A DNA stretch of 64,000 bases from Flavobacterium aeripolare (GTDB lineage: Bacteria; Bacteroidota; Bacteroidia; Flavobacteriales; Flavobacteriaceae), in the NCBI RefSeq assembly GCF_013294025.1, contig NZ_JABSNL010000002.1, forward strand, positions 248,001 through 312,000. The letters are read 5' to 3'. Under the pieces are notes generated by a model. The model did not search any database, was not told the DNA's origin, and worked only from the letters and a program-made list of their open reading frames with translations. Position 1 is the first letter of the stretch; every line of letters begins with the position of its first letter. A program made the translations under genes and the position numbers. Shown here one piece after another: positions 51,108 through 58,915 of this stretch.

Positions 51108-51402
51108 ATGGGGTTTATTTTTAGCATCACAATTTTAAAGCGGTTGTATTTCTTTTACATTAAAAAAGATTGGGGTACTAGTAAAAAAATTGGCGTTTTA
51201 TAGTCGAATGGTAGCTATACTACGGCTATTTTGACTAAGATATAGCTTTATTAATCGGATAAATAATTATTGAAAATGTGCTTTTGTAGTAAATTCTTAC
51301 GAATACTGATAGAGCTGTAAAATATTTTTGTTTGCTTAGTATTAGGAATCAGTTAGTTGGTTTTTAAAGCAAAAAAAACGAATAATTATTTGGAAAAAGT
51401 AG
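51108..51402. other. Gene-free spacer upstream of tRNA-Asp
   Basis: About 300 AT-rich bases with no coding frame or recognisable structure; the tRNA-Asp promoter begins at its right edge. Confidence 0.5.
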
Positions 51403-51432
51403 TTGTGATATCCGACTTCTGTTGTATCTTTG
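51403..51432 (+). promoter_or_regulatory. tRNA-Asp promoter
   Basis: TTG (51403-51405), 19 bases, TATCTTTG (51425-51432): perfect consensus, about 20 bases before the tRNA. Confidence 0.8.
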
Positions 51433-51451
51433 CCACCGCAATAGAGCAGTG

Positions 51452-51525
51452 GGTCTGGTAGTTCAGTTGGTTAGAATACCTGCCTGTCACGCAGGGGGTC
51501 GCGGGTTCGAGTCCCGTCCAGACCG
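51452..51525 (+). tRNA. tRNA-Asp (anticodon GTC)
   Basis: 74 nt folding into a full cloverleaf. Acceptor arms are GGTCTGG / CCAGACC with discriminator G, the anticodon GTC is at 51486-51488, and the T-loop is GGTTCGAGTCC. CCA is not encoded. A terminator follows. Confidence 0.97.
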
Positions 51526-51536
51526 CAATATTGGGG

Positions 51537-51569
51537 AAGCCTTTCAGAAATGAAAGGCTTTTTTTTTGT
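51537..51569 (+). terminator. Terminator after tRNA-Asp
   Basis: AAGCCTTTCA / TGAAAGGCTT with a GAAA loop and a long T run. Confidence 0.9.
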
Positions 51570-51721
51570 GCCTTGTTTTTTTAGAAAATTCCATCATTAG
51601 TCTGTTATGGTGTTTAGAAAAGTTCGTGTAAAGCATTGTTGGGTTTATTTGCTTTTTTAAGATCTTTAAGATTGATACTAATGAAGGAATCGTAATTGCT
51701 ACTGCATAAATCAGTTTATAT

Positions 51722-51964
51722 ATGAGACATTTTATACTTGTCATTTCGTTGTGCGCTTGGTCAGCCTTGGGTGGTTTTCCTGGCTTTCAAATTGGTTATT
51801 CAGTAAAAAGTGTTGATGTTTATATTTGTGTCAGTAAAACAGCTTCTAAATACCATTATTCTGAGTCGTGCAATGGATTGAACCGTTGTTCGCACAAAAT
51901 TGAAAAAGTTAGTGTAGCTGAGGCTAGAAATAGAGGTTACAGTCTTTGTGGTTTTGAAGATTGA
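51722..51964 (+). CDS. Small secreted protein with conserved Cys/His motif
   Basis: 80 residues. A signal peptide (about 1-18) is followed by a compact module: VDVYICVSKTASKYHYSESCNGLNRCSHKIEKVSVAEARNRGYSLCGFED. The spacing YH-x4-C-x2-L-x2-C-SH...VS-x2-EA-x4-Y-x2-C is typical of small Bacteroidota proteins with a putative metal-binding, Ada-like mini domain. Three cysteines and two histidines could hold one metal ion; this is inference. It is alone between tRNA-Asp and the tRNA-Lys operon. Confidence 0.65.
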   Translation: MRHFILVISLCAWSALGGFPGFQIGYSVKSVDVYICVSKTASKYHYSESCNGLNRCSHKIEKVSVAEARNRGYSLCGFED

Positions 51965-52225
51965 TGTTTAGCGCGTGCTTGACATTGGCGTTGCTCTTCA
52001 GCTTGTTCTATTGTCTAGGGTGATTCTGTTTTACTAGCGTTTTTAAGTTTAAAACGTGTTCACTAAGGAGCGATTCTATCATTGAGGTATTTCGATCTCG
52101 CTGGTCTTGAGTTGAGGTCTGCTGAGCTGTTTGTGGTAATTCTAGGTGTGTTCTTCTATTGAGAATTTCTAGGATTTTTTAGCTATTCCTTTCTTGTGCT
52201 TTATTGTTTTCTTTGGCTTTAAGCC
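51965..52225. other. Gene-free spacer
   Basis: About 260 bases with no coding frame. It ends in a palindrome TTGGCTTTAAGCCAA (52213-52227) beside the terminator of the tRNA operon. Confidence 0.5.
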
Positions 52226-52260
52226 AAAAAAAAATGGCTAAGTAAAATACTTAACCATTT
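52226..52260 (-). terminator. Original terminator of the tRNA operon
   Basis: On the minus strand AAATGGTTAAGTA / TACTTAGCCATTT (one mismatch) followed by nine T, starting 3 bases after the 3' end of tRNA-Lys. Confidence 0.85.
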
Positions 52261-52262
52261 TG

Positions 52263-52335
52263 TGACCCGACTGGGGCTCGAACCCAGGACCCCATCATTA
52301 AAAGTGATGTGCTCTACCAACTGAGCTATCGAGTC
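52263..52335 (-). tRNA. tRNA-Lys (anticodon TTT), distal copy cut off from its operon
   Basis: 73 nt; acceptor GACTCGA / TCGGGTC, anticodon TTT, discriminator A. It is identical in sequence to the copies at 58916, 59196 and 59306. The inserted element now separates it from the operon promoter at 59.4 kb; no strong promoter is seen directly upstream. Confidence 0.96.
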
Positions 52336-52395
52336 ATTATGTATTGCTAAAAAAGGATACTTGGTGTTTTCCTTCTTGTAATTTAATTTTATTCT

Positions 52396-52412
52396 TTTGT
52401 GACCACGGTGGG
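52396..52412. repeat. attL core: 17 bp of the tRNA-Leu 3' end
   Basis: TTTGTGACCACGGTGGG is identical to 59065-59081, which spans the 3' end of tRNA-Leu. The match stops abruptly (G here, A there). It marks the left junction of the integrated element. Confidence 0.85.
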
Positions 52413-52526
52413 GACAAAACCCGTGTATTTATGTGAATTTACTTATAGCTTAAAATTATTAAACTATTGATTATTAGTGTTTTGGTAAAATAAGCAAGTA
52501 CGAATAAATGCACATAAATACATAAT

Positions 52527-52548
52527 ATGTAAAACAAATGTAAAACAA
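52527..52548. repeat. Left arm-type repeat: ATGTAAAACAA in tandem
   Basis: Two perfect, abutting copies of the 11-mer. The same 22 bp recur in the same orientation at 59012-59033 near the right end, so these are likely integrase arm-binding sites. The junction also spells TACATTTG on the minus strand. Confidence 0.75.
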
Positions 52549-52563
52549 GATTGATTTAATGCT

Positions 52564-52571
52564 TATCTTTG
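52564..52571 (+). promoter_or_regulatory. Integrase promoter -7 element
   Basis: TATCTTTG, 16 bases before the integrase start; no well-spaced TTG upstream, so expression may need an activator. Confidence 0.5.
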
Positions 52572-52587
52572 TATTAAAATCAACTGT

Positions 52588-53898
52588 ATGAAAATTAGGT
52601 ACGAAATCCGAAGCAAAAGCGATCCTGTTAATATTTATATTTCACTTTCCGCTGGACGTGGCAAAGCATTTAAGAGAAAGACGGGTAAAACAATTTATCT
52701 TGAATTTTGGGACGATGTAAAAGGGCTTCCTAAAGGTAAGACTGATGAAATTAAAAATCTTAAAACTGATCTTGAAAAATTAAGAATTGCAGTTAATGAA
52801 AGATTTGATAAAGATGAACCTGCAGGAATTGAAATTACAGCCGACTGGCTGCAGGACCAAGTAAATTTTTATTTTGGAAAATCTGAGATAGTAGAATTAG
52901 ATATTTTGACTACCTACATTCAAAAGTATATTGATGAAGCACCCTACAAAAAGAATGCAAAAAAAGAATTAGGATTAAGCAAAGGGCGCATTCAAAATTT
53001 AAAGCTTTTTAAAAATACAGTTTTAAAGTATGAAGAAGAAAAGTTAAAAGGTAAAAGCGTAGTATTGAAAGAGATTAATTTAAAATTTCTTGAAAATTAT
53101 AAAATGTGGATGTTTGGCAAAGGTTATTCGACAAATTACGTCGGTAAAAACATTGCTAATTTTAGAACTATTTGCCGAGATGCTGGAAAAAATGATTTTG
53201 AAATTTCCACACAAGTCAAAAGCTTTGAGGGAATTTCAGAGAGCCGAGAACCTGAGGACATAATTACATTAAATGAAGACGAACAGGAGGCAATCAAAAA
53301 AGCGGAACTGTTCCGAGAGGCTTTAATTAATGCACGCAAATTTTTATTATTAGGTTGTTTAATCGGGCAGCGTGCAGGCGATTTGCTGAACATTACTAAG
53401 AAAAATATAAAAGAGATTGGAGGCGTAAAAATCATTGAATTAAAGCAGCAAAAAACGGGTAAACTAGTTGCAGTTCCTTTACTTCCTGAGGCGTTGGAAA
53501 TTATCAAAGATGGTTTACCTTATAAAATATCTTTGTCCCGTTTCAATGAATACATTAAAGACGTTTGCAAAGCGGCTGGAATTGATGGACCAACAAAGGC
53601 AAGGATCAAACAAACTAAAGGAACACCGCATACAAAAGATATATTCCCAAAATGGCAGGTTATTAGTTCGCACGTTTGCCGCAGGAGCTTTGCAACTAAT
53701 TTTTACGGACGCATTCCAACGCCCGTATTAATGAACATAACCGCCCACGGAACAGAAAGGATGTTTTTATCTTATATCGGTAAAACTACATACGATAACG
53801 CATTTCAAATGGTGGAGTACTTCAATAAATTAGCACCAAAAGTAAAAGAAAGTCCAGCAATGGAAGTAATAAGAAATACAGGATCAAATGAAAAATAG
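52588..53898 (+). CDS. Tyrosine recombinase (element integrase)
   Basis: 436 residues. The N-terminus is an arm-binding domain (MKIRYEIRSKSDPVNIYI, KTIYLEFWDD), then a SAM-like core-binding domain (about 100-210), then the catalytic domain. The catalytic residues are visible as R262 (GQRAGDLL), Lys about 290, H362-xx-R365 (SSHVCRRSF), H387 (AHGT) and the nucleophile Y396 (LSYIG). It belongs to the Bacteroidota integrase group of transposons and islands. It should recombine the 17-bp tRNA-Leu core. Its last 11 bases overlap the next gene's start. Confidence 0.95.
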   Translation: MKIRYEIRSKSDPVNIYISLSAGRGKAFKRKTGKTIYLEFWDDVKGLPKGKTDEIKNLKTDLEKLRIAVNERFDKDEPAGIEITADWLQDQVNFYFGKSEIVELDILTTYIQKYIDEAPYKKNAKKELGLSKGRIQNLKLFKNTVLKYEEEKLKGKSVVLKEINLKFLENYKMWMFGKGYSTNYVGKNIANFRTICRDAGKNDFEISTQVKSFEGISESREPEDIITLNEDEQEAIKKAELFREALINARKFLLLGCLIGQRAGDLLNITKKNIKEIGGVKIIELKQQKTGKLVAVPLLPEALEIIKDGLPYKISLSRFNEYIKDVCKAAGIDGPTKARIKQTKGTPHTKDIFPKWQVISSHVCRRSFATNFYGRIPTPVLMNITAHGTERMFLSYIGKTTYDNAFQMVEYFNKLAPKVKESPAMEVIRNTGSNEK

Positions 53899-54562
53899 CA
53901 ATACTGTAAAGTTAACAATTAGACAGAACCAAATGACAGCAGCACAAAAAAAAGACCAGCAATACCAAGCGGACTTTATCGAGTTTGGATATAAAAACCC
54001 GTCTGCAACTGAATTAAATTATCTTGAAATTAAAATAAAGCTTTTAACAAAGGTTGTTAATGAATGCGAGGAAACAGCGGATTTTGATTTTTTAGGCGAG
54101 GAGCTGGACGGTATGGAGCTTGTTAACGGTAATTTGATCACTACCAAAACGGGGACGGCTTCCGATTGGTTTTTTTGGAAAAGTGAATTAGATTTTTTAA
54201 AAGAAAAGCAGGACCAACTTTTAAACCCAACGCCGCTAGTAATTGAGAAAAAAGATAATTTAAAGAAAGACTATAAAACAGATGTTTGGTTTTTAGCGGG
54301 CGTGCAGCTTGCCAATGGTAAAGCCTACCAATTAAGAAAAGATAAATTGAGTTTTAGAGATATTGCGGTAAAATTAGGTTTTAAAAGCAGCGACGGCGTT
54401 TATTTTTCAGAGTCAATTGGTAATAGTTCAAAAGGGGCTAAAAATATCTTTGAATACTTCGAAAGACTTAAAATAATAATCGATTATTGTAATGATAAAA
54501 GTATTGCAATAGATGATAGATTTATGAAAGAATGTACTGAAAAGTACCCAAATGAATTTTGA
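53888..54562 (+). CDS. Element protein of unknown function
   Basis: 224 residues, soluble. The first half is charged and helical (MTAAQKKDQQYQADFIEFGYKNPSATELNYLEIKIKLLTKVV); the second half contains DVWFLAGVQLANGKAYQLRKDKLSFRDIAVKLGFKSSDGVYFSESIG, where LSFRDIAVKLGF looks like a helix-turn-helix. It overlaps the integrase end by 11 bases, so translation is probably coupled. Proteins of this size regularly follow integrases in Bacteroidota islands; a DNA-binding or recombination-accessory role is inference. Confidence 0.75.
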   Translation: MKNSNTVKLTIRQNQMTAAQKKDQQYQADFIEFGYKNPSATELNYLEIKIKLLTKVVNECEETADFDFLGEELDGMELVNGNLITTKTGTASDWFFWKSELDFLKEKQDQLLNPTPLVIEKKDNLKKDYKTDVWFLAGVQLANGKAYQLRKDKLSFRDIAVKLGFKSSDGVYFSESIGNSSKGAKNIFEYFERLKIIIDYCNDKSIAIDDRFMKECTEKYPNEF

Positions 54563-54583
54563 TACTGAGTTGATACAGTATCA
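54560..54583. promoter_or_regulatory. Operator-like inverted repeat upstream of the excisionase gene
   Basis: TGATACTG (54560-54567) and CAGTATCA (54576-54583) form a perfect 8-bp inverted repeat with an 8-base spacer; the inner GATACAGTATC is itself a dyad. It lies about 60 bases before the HTH gene and fits a switch controlling excision and replication genes. Confidence 0.55.
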
Positions 54584-54642
54584 CAAAACAGTAACATTCA
54601 TGTAGTTGCACCTTTGCCAATATACTTTAAATATTGACAATT

Positions 54643-54912
54643 ATGGACGCACAAATTTTATTCCAAGGCTGTACATTCCAGCAACTAGCAGAGGCGACAG
54701 CCGCAATTCTTAGCGGTGCAACTCAACCAGCAAACACAACAACCGAAGCGGAACTTATAACCCGTGAAGAAGTTTGCAAATTGCTAAATTTCAACAAAAC
54801 TACATTACACAAACATACCAAATCGGGACGGTTAAAATCGTACGGTATCGGGGCACGAGTGCTATATAAACGATCCGAAGTTTTGGCGAGTGTTACGCCT
54901 TTAAAAAGATAA
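54643..54912 (+). CDS. Excisionase-like helix-turn-helix protein
   Basis: The ATG at 54643 is preferred to a TTG nine bases upstream (89 residues). The C-terminal half is an HTH_17/MerR-like DNA-binding domain: LITREEVCKLLNFNKTTLHKHTKSGRLKSYGIGARVLYKRSEVLASV. This is the standard excisionase form in Bacteroidota mobile elements. The N-terminal part (FQGCTFQQLAEATAAIL) is helical. The primase-like gene starts 4 bases after its stop, so both are co-expressed. Confidence 0.85.
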   Translation: MDAQILFQGCTFQQLAEATAAILSGATQPANTTTEAELITREEVCKLLNFNKTTLHKHTKSGRLKSYGIGARVLYKRSEVLASVTPLKR

Positions 54913-54916
54913 GGCT

Positions 54917-57151
54917 ATGGACAGCGCAATTGCCCACAACCTCAGCACCAAATATAAAGATACTTTTGACCCTAAACAAATCATTTTAAAGTCTTTACCT
55001 AATGTAAAATCTAATCGAGATAAGGCAACAAATATATCTTTGTTTGATATGGTTAACGGCTTCAAAGATGAAGCAAAAAGAAAACCGTTTGACAATTTAA
55101 GAAGCTTAACCGACCCAGTAAAAAAAGCTAATTTAAAGACTACAAAATTTAAAGCTTATTCAATTAGTATTGATGTTAACGATCAATTAACGGCTTTACT
55201 AACTTTAGATATTGACCACATAAAAGAAACCTACAATAAAACACCGCAGGAAGTCATACAGCTTATTTGTAAATATTACCCTGTTTTAATTGGCTCAACG
55301 TCAATAGGTGGCGACGGGGCATTTATTATTATGAGGTACAATTTAGATAATGACCTAAAAGCCGTCTTTGACTATATCGAGAGTGATTTAGAATTTACTT
55401 TAGGTATTAAGCTTGATGATCTTAAAGATGTTGCACGTCTTCGAATAGATACTTTTGATGAAAACACATATATCAATTGGAATGCTGGAGTGTATAACGA
55501 ATTTGTGCAGGAGGTAGAACCCGAACCAGTTGTAAAACAAATAGATAATTTTGATCTAGCTGGAAATACACCCGCACAGGCTTTTAATAATGATCCTAAA
55601 AGTATTGAGGTTATTAACGAACTTTTAGAGCAACAAGGCTACACAATCACAGCGGGCAAAACTCCCGCTTTATTTGAGTATCAAAGACCAGGAGGCAAAT
55701 TAAGAAGTATGGTTTGCTTCAACAACGAGGGTATTTTTAAATTCCAAGTCTTTAGCTCGAATACGGGACTTTTAAAAGATGTTTATAACTGTTACGAACT
55801 ATACAAGGAATTAGCAGGATTAACGGATTATGAAGCATCAAAACGGCTTAGTGTTCTAAATTTTGGCAAATTCATTGAAAGTAATAAAAACCTATTTCCT
55901 ATTGATGTTTTCCCGCCACGTTTTAGAGATTATGCAAACGATCTGAAACAAACGGTAAATTATCCAATTGATTACACGGGAACCGCTATGTTAGCAGCCA
56001 CCGCCACCGCAGCAGGCGCAAATTTAAAAGTAATTGTAAAAAGCGGCTGGATTGAGCAAGGTTCTATATTTTGTTGCCTACTTGGTAACGCTGGAGCAAA
56101 TAAGACGCACCCAATTAATACAATTTTTGCACCAATTAAAGCAATTGACAAGGATAGGCACGACAACTATAAATTTGAATATGATATTTATGCGAGCTAT
56201 GATAAACTATCTAAAAAAGATAAAGAAGCGCTTGACAACGTTTTTGCACCAACTTTAGAAAAAAGTATTTTAAGCAATTTTACAACTGAGATACTTTTTA
56301 AAAGACTATCTGAAAATCCGAGAGGTTGCACGGTTGTAAGTGATGAATTAATAAGCTTTTTGGAGGGAATGAATAATTATAGCAAAAGCGATCAGATAGG
56401 CTTTTATTTATCTGTTTGGAGCAACCAAAGCACGACAGTTGACCGTGTTGGTAATGCAATACCGTTATTTATTTCAAACCCTTATTTGTCAATTATTGGA
56501 GGGCTGCAGCCTAGAGCGTTAAACAAGGCATTCCCGCCCGATAAATTAAATAATGGGTTCTTTCAAAGATTTTTATTTGCGTACCCTGACGACGCTAAAA
56601 AAGAGCCTCTGAATGATAACGTAGCTAATGCGCATTTAGCGCAAAAGTATGAAGCTTTTATTAATGGTCTATTTAAAATTGATGAGCCAAAGACGTTAAC
56701 CTTTAGCCCAGCGGCAAAGACTTATTTTTATGAATGGCAGTCTAACAATTGCGACCAGGTAAACGAGCATCAAAACAGCATCAAAGGGGAAATTTTAAGC
56801 AAATACGACAACCATTTTATAAGGCTGGCTCTATTAGTGCAAATTATGACCGATAGCAGCAACGACCAAATAGAAATTGAAGCCGTCCACGCTGCAAAGG
56901 CATTATGTGATTATTACTTGAATTGCGCTTTTAAGGTTCTTGCAAAGATTCAGAATAAAGAAAGTTATCTTTTATCATTACCGCAGGACAAACAGCAGTT
57001 ATTTAATGGACTGGATCAACAGTTTACCACAGCCGAAGCAATTGCAGCGGGTGCGAGTTTGGAAATGATTGAACGAACTGTAAAAAACTATCTGACCGAT
57101 AGCAGCCTATTTAAGAAAGTCAAACACGGAATTTATCTTAAATGCCAATAA
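54917..57151 (+). CDS. DUF3987 protein with primase-like N-terminus (element replication)
   Basis: 744 residues. The N-terminal region (about 60-200) resembles the BT4734/VirE-type domain, with an acidic LLTLDIDHIKE strand and STSIGGDGAFIIMRY, comparable to the DxD and G-rich motifs of primases. Residues about 320-700 are DUF3987: the P-loop is GNAGANKT (390-397) with Asn where Gly is usual, and the Walker B is CTVVSDEL (about 471-478). A helicase/primase that starts element replication is likely. It is followed at once by a candidate iteron origin. The altered P-loop could weaken ATP binding. Confidence 0.82.
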   Translation: MDSAIAHNLSTKYKDTFDPKQIILKSLPNVKSNRDKATNISLFDMVNGFKDEAKRKPFDNLRSLTDPVKKANLKTTKFKAYSISIDVNDQLTALLTLDIDHIKETYNKTPQEVIQLICKYYPVLIGSTSIGGDGAFIIMRYNLDNDLKAVFDYIESDLEFTLGIKLDDLKDVARLRIDTFDENTYINWNAGVYNEFVQEVEPEPVVKQIDNFDLAGNTPAQAFNNDPKSIEVINELLEQQGYTITAGKTPALFEYQRPGGKLRSMVCFNNEGIFKFQVFSSNTGLLKDVYNCYELYKELAGLTDYEASKRLSVLNFGKFIESNKNLFPIDVFPPRFRDYANDLKQTVNYPIDYTGTAMLAATATAAGANLKVIVKSGWIEQGSIFCCLLGNAGANKTHPINTIFAPIKAIDKDRHDNYKFEYDIYASYDKLSKKDKEALDNVFAPTLEKSILSNFTTEILFKRLSENPRGCTVVSDELISFLEGMNNYSKSDQIGFYLSVWSNQSTTVDRVGNAIPLFISNPYLSIIGGLQPRALNKAFPPDKLNNGFFQRFLFAYPDDAKKEPLNDNVANAHLAQKYEAFINGLFKIDEPKTLTFSPAAKTYFYEWQSNNCDQVNEHQNSIKGEILSKYDNHFIRLALLVQIMTDSSNDQIEIEAVHAAKALCDYYLNCAFKVLAKIQNKESYLLSLPQDKQQLFNGLDQQFTTAEAIAAGASLEMIERTVKNYLTDSSLFKKVKHGIYLKCQ

Positions 57152-57345
57152 TGCACATAATGAAAGAAGTGCAAAGTGTATATATAAAATGCAAAAATGT
57201 AAATTTTTACTATAAGTATTTTTAAAATATATAACTATCTAATTATTAAGTAGTTATATGATATTAGTAAAATGAAAAGATAATTTATATAAAATCTTAT
57301 TTACACGCTTGCACTTTGCATTACTTGCATTTTGTGCACTTTGAA
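57152..57345. other. Candidate replication origin of the element
   Basis: An AT-rich core of about 100 bases is flanked by clustered TGCA-containing iterons: GTGCAAAGTGTA (57170-57181) on the left and, on the minus strand of 57301-57345, a run of ATGCAAGTA, ATGCAAAG and TGCAAG units; GTGCAAAGTG-type words face each other. There is no coding frame. Confidence 0.5.
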
Positions 57346-57411
57346 AAAATTAATAACAGCAGTTACCCCAAAAGGCTTAAACTAGAGTAGGGAATTTAAA
57401 ACACAAACACA

Positions 57412-57675
57412 ATGAACAATTTAAAACAAACTTTGATTAACGACATTTTAGCTTTAAACGATAAAAAGCACAACAGTACAATTTTTATAGCTTTTACACC
57501 ACCGACAAGGCAGCAGCTAGATAAATTAACGGTGCAGCAGTTGGAAGCCTTAAAAAAGGACTTGACCGACGCCCTTAATAAAAAGGATTTAGAGAGCAGG
57601 CAAAAGCAGTACAGCCAATTAAACGGACAGGTGCAAGGCTTTAAGAATAATAATAAAGGATTTACAATTGTCTAA
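57412..57675 (+). CDS. Small element protein of unknown function
   Basis: 87 residues. A helical middle (PPTRQQLDKLTVQQLEALKKDLTDALNKKDLESRQKQYSQLNG) with a regular leucine spacing suggests a short coiled coil or oligomerisation region. No known domain was recognised. It is the first gene after the putative origin and leads a four-gene unit. Confidence 0.65.
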   Translation: MNNLKQTLINDILALNDKKHNSTIFIAFTPPTRQQLDKLTVQQLEALKKDLTDALNKKDLESRQKQYSQLNGQVQGFKNNNKGFTIV

Positions 57676-57697
57676 AAGTAGAACTAAGTAGAATATT

Positions 57698-57997
57698 ATG
57701 AAAAGAACAAAGACAGGCGGTCGAGCCGCCAACACACCCAATAAAGTAAACGGACAAGCTAAAGAGTTAATTCGGAGCGTCGTAGATGCTGAAATTGCAA
57801 GGATTCCCGCATTACTAGATAAATTAAAACCCAAAGACCGTTTGGACGTAGTGATTAAGTTAATGAGCTTTGTAGTTCCCAAGCAAACGAAAATCGAAAT
57901 TGATATTGAAGAAAAGCGTTTCACGCCTTTAATTATCAACATTCAAGCACCGCCCGAACCTTTAAAACTAAACCTGTATGAAGACATTAAAAATTAA
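57698..57997 (+). CDS. Small element protein resembling phage small-terminase-like proteins
   Basis: 99 residues. It starts MKRTKTGGRAANTPNKVN; the TGGR...TPNK opening followed by AEIARIPALLDKLKPKDRLDVVIKLMSFVVPKQTKIEIDIEE is the pattern of short Bacteroidota phage and island proteins compared with small terminase or packaging-associated proteins. The N-terminus is basic and may bind DNA. The resemblance is weak, and no large terminase is in the element. Its 3' end overlaps the next gene by 20 bases. Confidence 0.65.
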   Translation: MKRTKTGGRAANTPNKVNGQAKELIRSVVDAEIARIPALLDKLKPKDRLDVVIKLMSFVVPKQTKIEIDIEEKRFTPLIINIQAPPEPLKLNLYEDIKN

Positions 57998-58325
57998 TAA
58001 CCTTAATGATTTAGAGGCTTTTATTTCAGATGAAGCCCTAAACAAAGAACATCGTTTCGATGTGTTTAATGAAGCCTTAAAAGATTTTAGTTTTTATGTC
58101 GTAATTGTGAAAGATGAAAATCAAAATCAAATTGTTGACCATCAAAATAAGTTGGTTGAGAATATGAAGCGGCTAATTAATGAAATTCGCACGAACCCCA
58201 CAAAAAACAATTATACAGGCTTTACGGTAATTTATAAAGAAGACTTGACAAGATTAACAACCGATGAACTTATTGCAAGAGCAAAAGCATTTCAACAAAC
58301 AAAACAATTAACAATTAAAAACTAA
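57978..58325 (+). CDS. Element protein of unknown function
   Basis: 115 residues, soluble, mixed alpha/beta: LKINNLNDLEAFISDEALNKEHRFDVFNEALKDFSFYVVIVKDENQNQIVDHQN and a helical C-terminus with DELIARAKAFQQTKQLTIKN. No domain was recognised. It overlaps the upstream gene by 20 bases and the next gene begins 4 bases after it, so these genes are made together. Confidence 0.6.
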   Translation: MKTLKINNLNDLEAFISDEALNKEHRFDVFNEALKDFSFYVVIVKDENQNQIVDHQNKLVENMKRLINEIRTNPTKNNYTGFTVIYKEDLTRLTTDELIARAKAFQQTKQLTIKN

Positions 58326-58329
58326 AATT

Positions 58330-58857
58330 ATGAAAAAATATATTTTATCAGAAAATACCAAAGTAGCAAACGAATTAATTCAGACCGAGAAAACGAAAAT
58401 CGCTGCAGCGCAAAAATTCCTATCATTAATCAAACCTTTAGGATTTGACGGCTTCACGAGCTGGAGCGAGATAGAAGATACTTTAAAACAAGTTTATCCA
58501 AAAGCAACTTTATTATTCAACATTCAAGCGCAAGGAATTGAGCAGGAGTACAACGAGGCTAAAGAACACTATTCCCGCTTCGGTTCGTTTTATCGCTTCG
58601 AACCTTTTACGGAGGAGGAGCAGCAGGAAATTACAGAAAATGTAAAAGTTTATACAACTAGCGAGGCACAAAATGAGGTTTATGGGATTGTACACCGTGT
58701 TGTTGATGATCTGAACCGATTAAAGGAATTAGGTTTGGATTTGAATGTTAACGGCATTCACGAGATGCACCGCTTATTTGCTGGACATAATCGAGACAAG
58801 CCCGCAGTAAGAGTTAATACACGTGAATTAGCCGATTACATTAAAAGGATCAAATAA
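58330..58857 (+). CDS. Element protein of unknown function
   Basis: 175 residues, soluble and mostly helical: NELIQTEKTKIAAAQKFLSLIKPLGFDGFTSWSEIEDTLKQVYP near the start and VHRVVDDLNRLKELGLDLNVNGIHEMHRLFAGHNRDKPAVRVNTRELADYIKRIK at the end. No catalytic motif or known family was recognised. It is the last protein gene of the element, ends just before the bidirectional terminator, and could be cargo. Confidence 0.6.
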   Translation: MKKYILSENTKVANELIQTEKTKIAAAQKFLSLIKPLGFDGFTSWSEIEDTLKQVYPKATLLFNIQAQGIEQEYNEAKEHYSRFGSFYRFEPFTEEEQQEITENVKVYTTSEAQNEVYGIVHRVVDDLNRLKELGLDLNVNGIHEMHRLFAGHNRDKPAVRVNTRELADYIKRIK

Positions 58858-58874
58858 AGATATCTTATTTAACG

Positions 58875-58908
58875 CAAAAAACCGCCCTATTATTGGAGCG
58901 GTTTTTTT
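58875..58908. terminator. Bidirectional terminator of the element and of the rebuilt tRNA operon
   Basis: AAAAAACCGCC / GGAGCGGTTTTTTT with a T run both ways. It ends the plus-strand element genes and, 8 bases beyond the element tRNA-Lys, the minus-strand tRNA operon. Confidence 0.85.
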
Positions 58909-58915
58909 ATGCTTG

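Noticed and set aside
52396-52440. A degenerate second tRNA-Leu at the left junction
   Set aside because: Similarity to tRNA-Leu stops after 17 bp; the following bases do not form a T-arm, anticodon arm or D-arm.
54917-57151. DUF3987 protein as a phage large terminase
   Set aside because: It has a BT4734-like N-terminus and a single altered P-loop ATPase, with no terminase nuclease domain.
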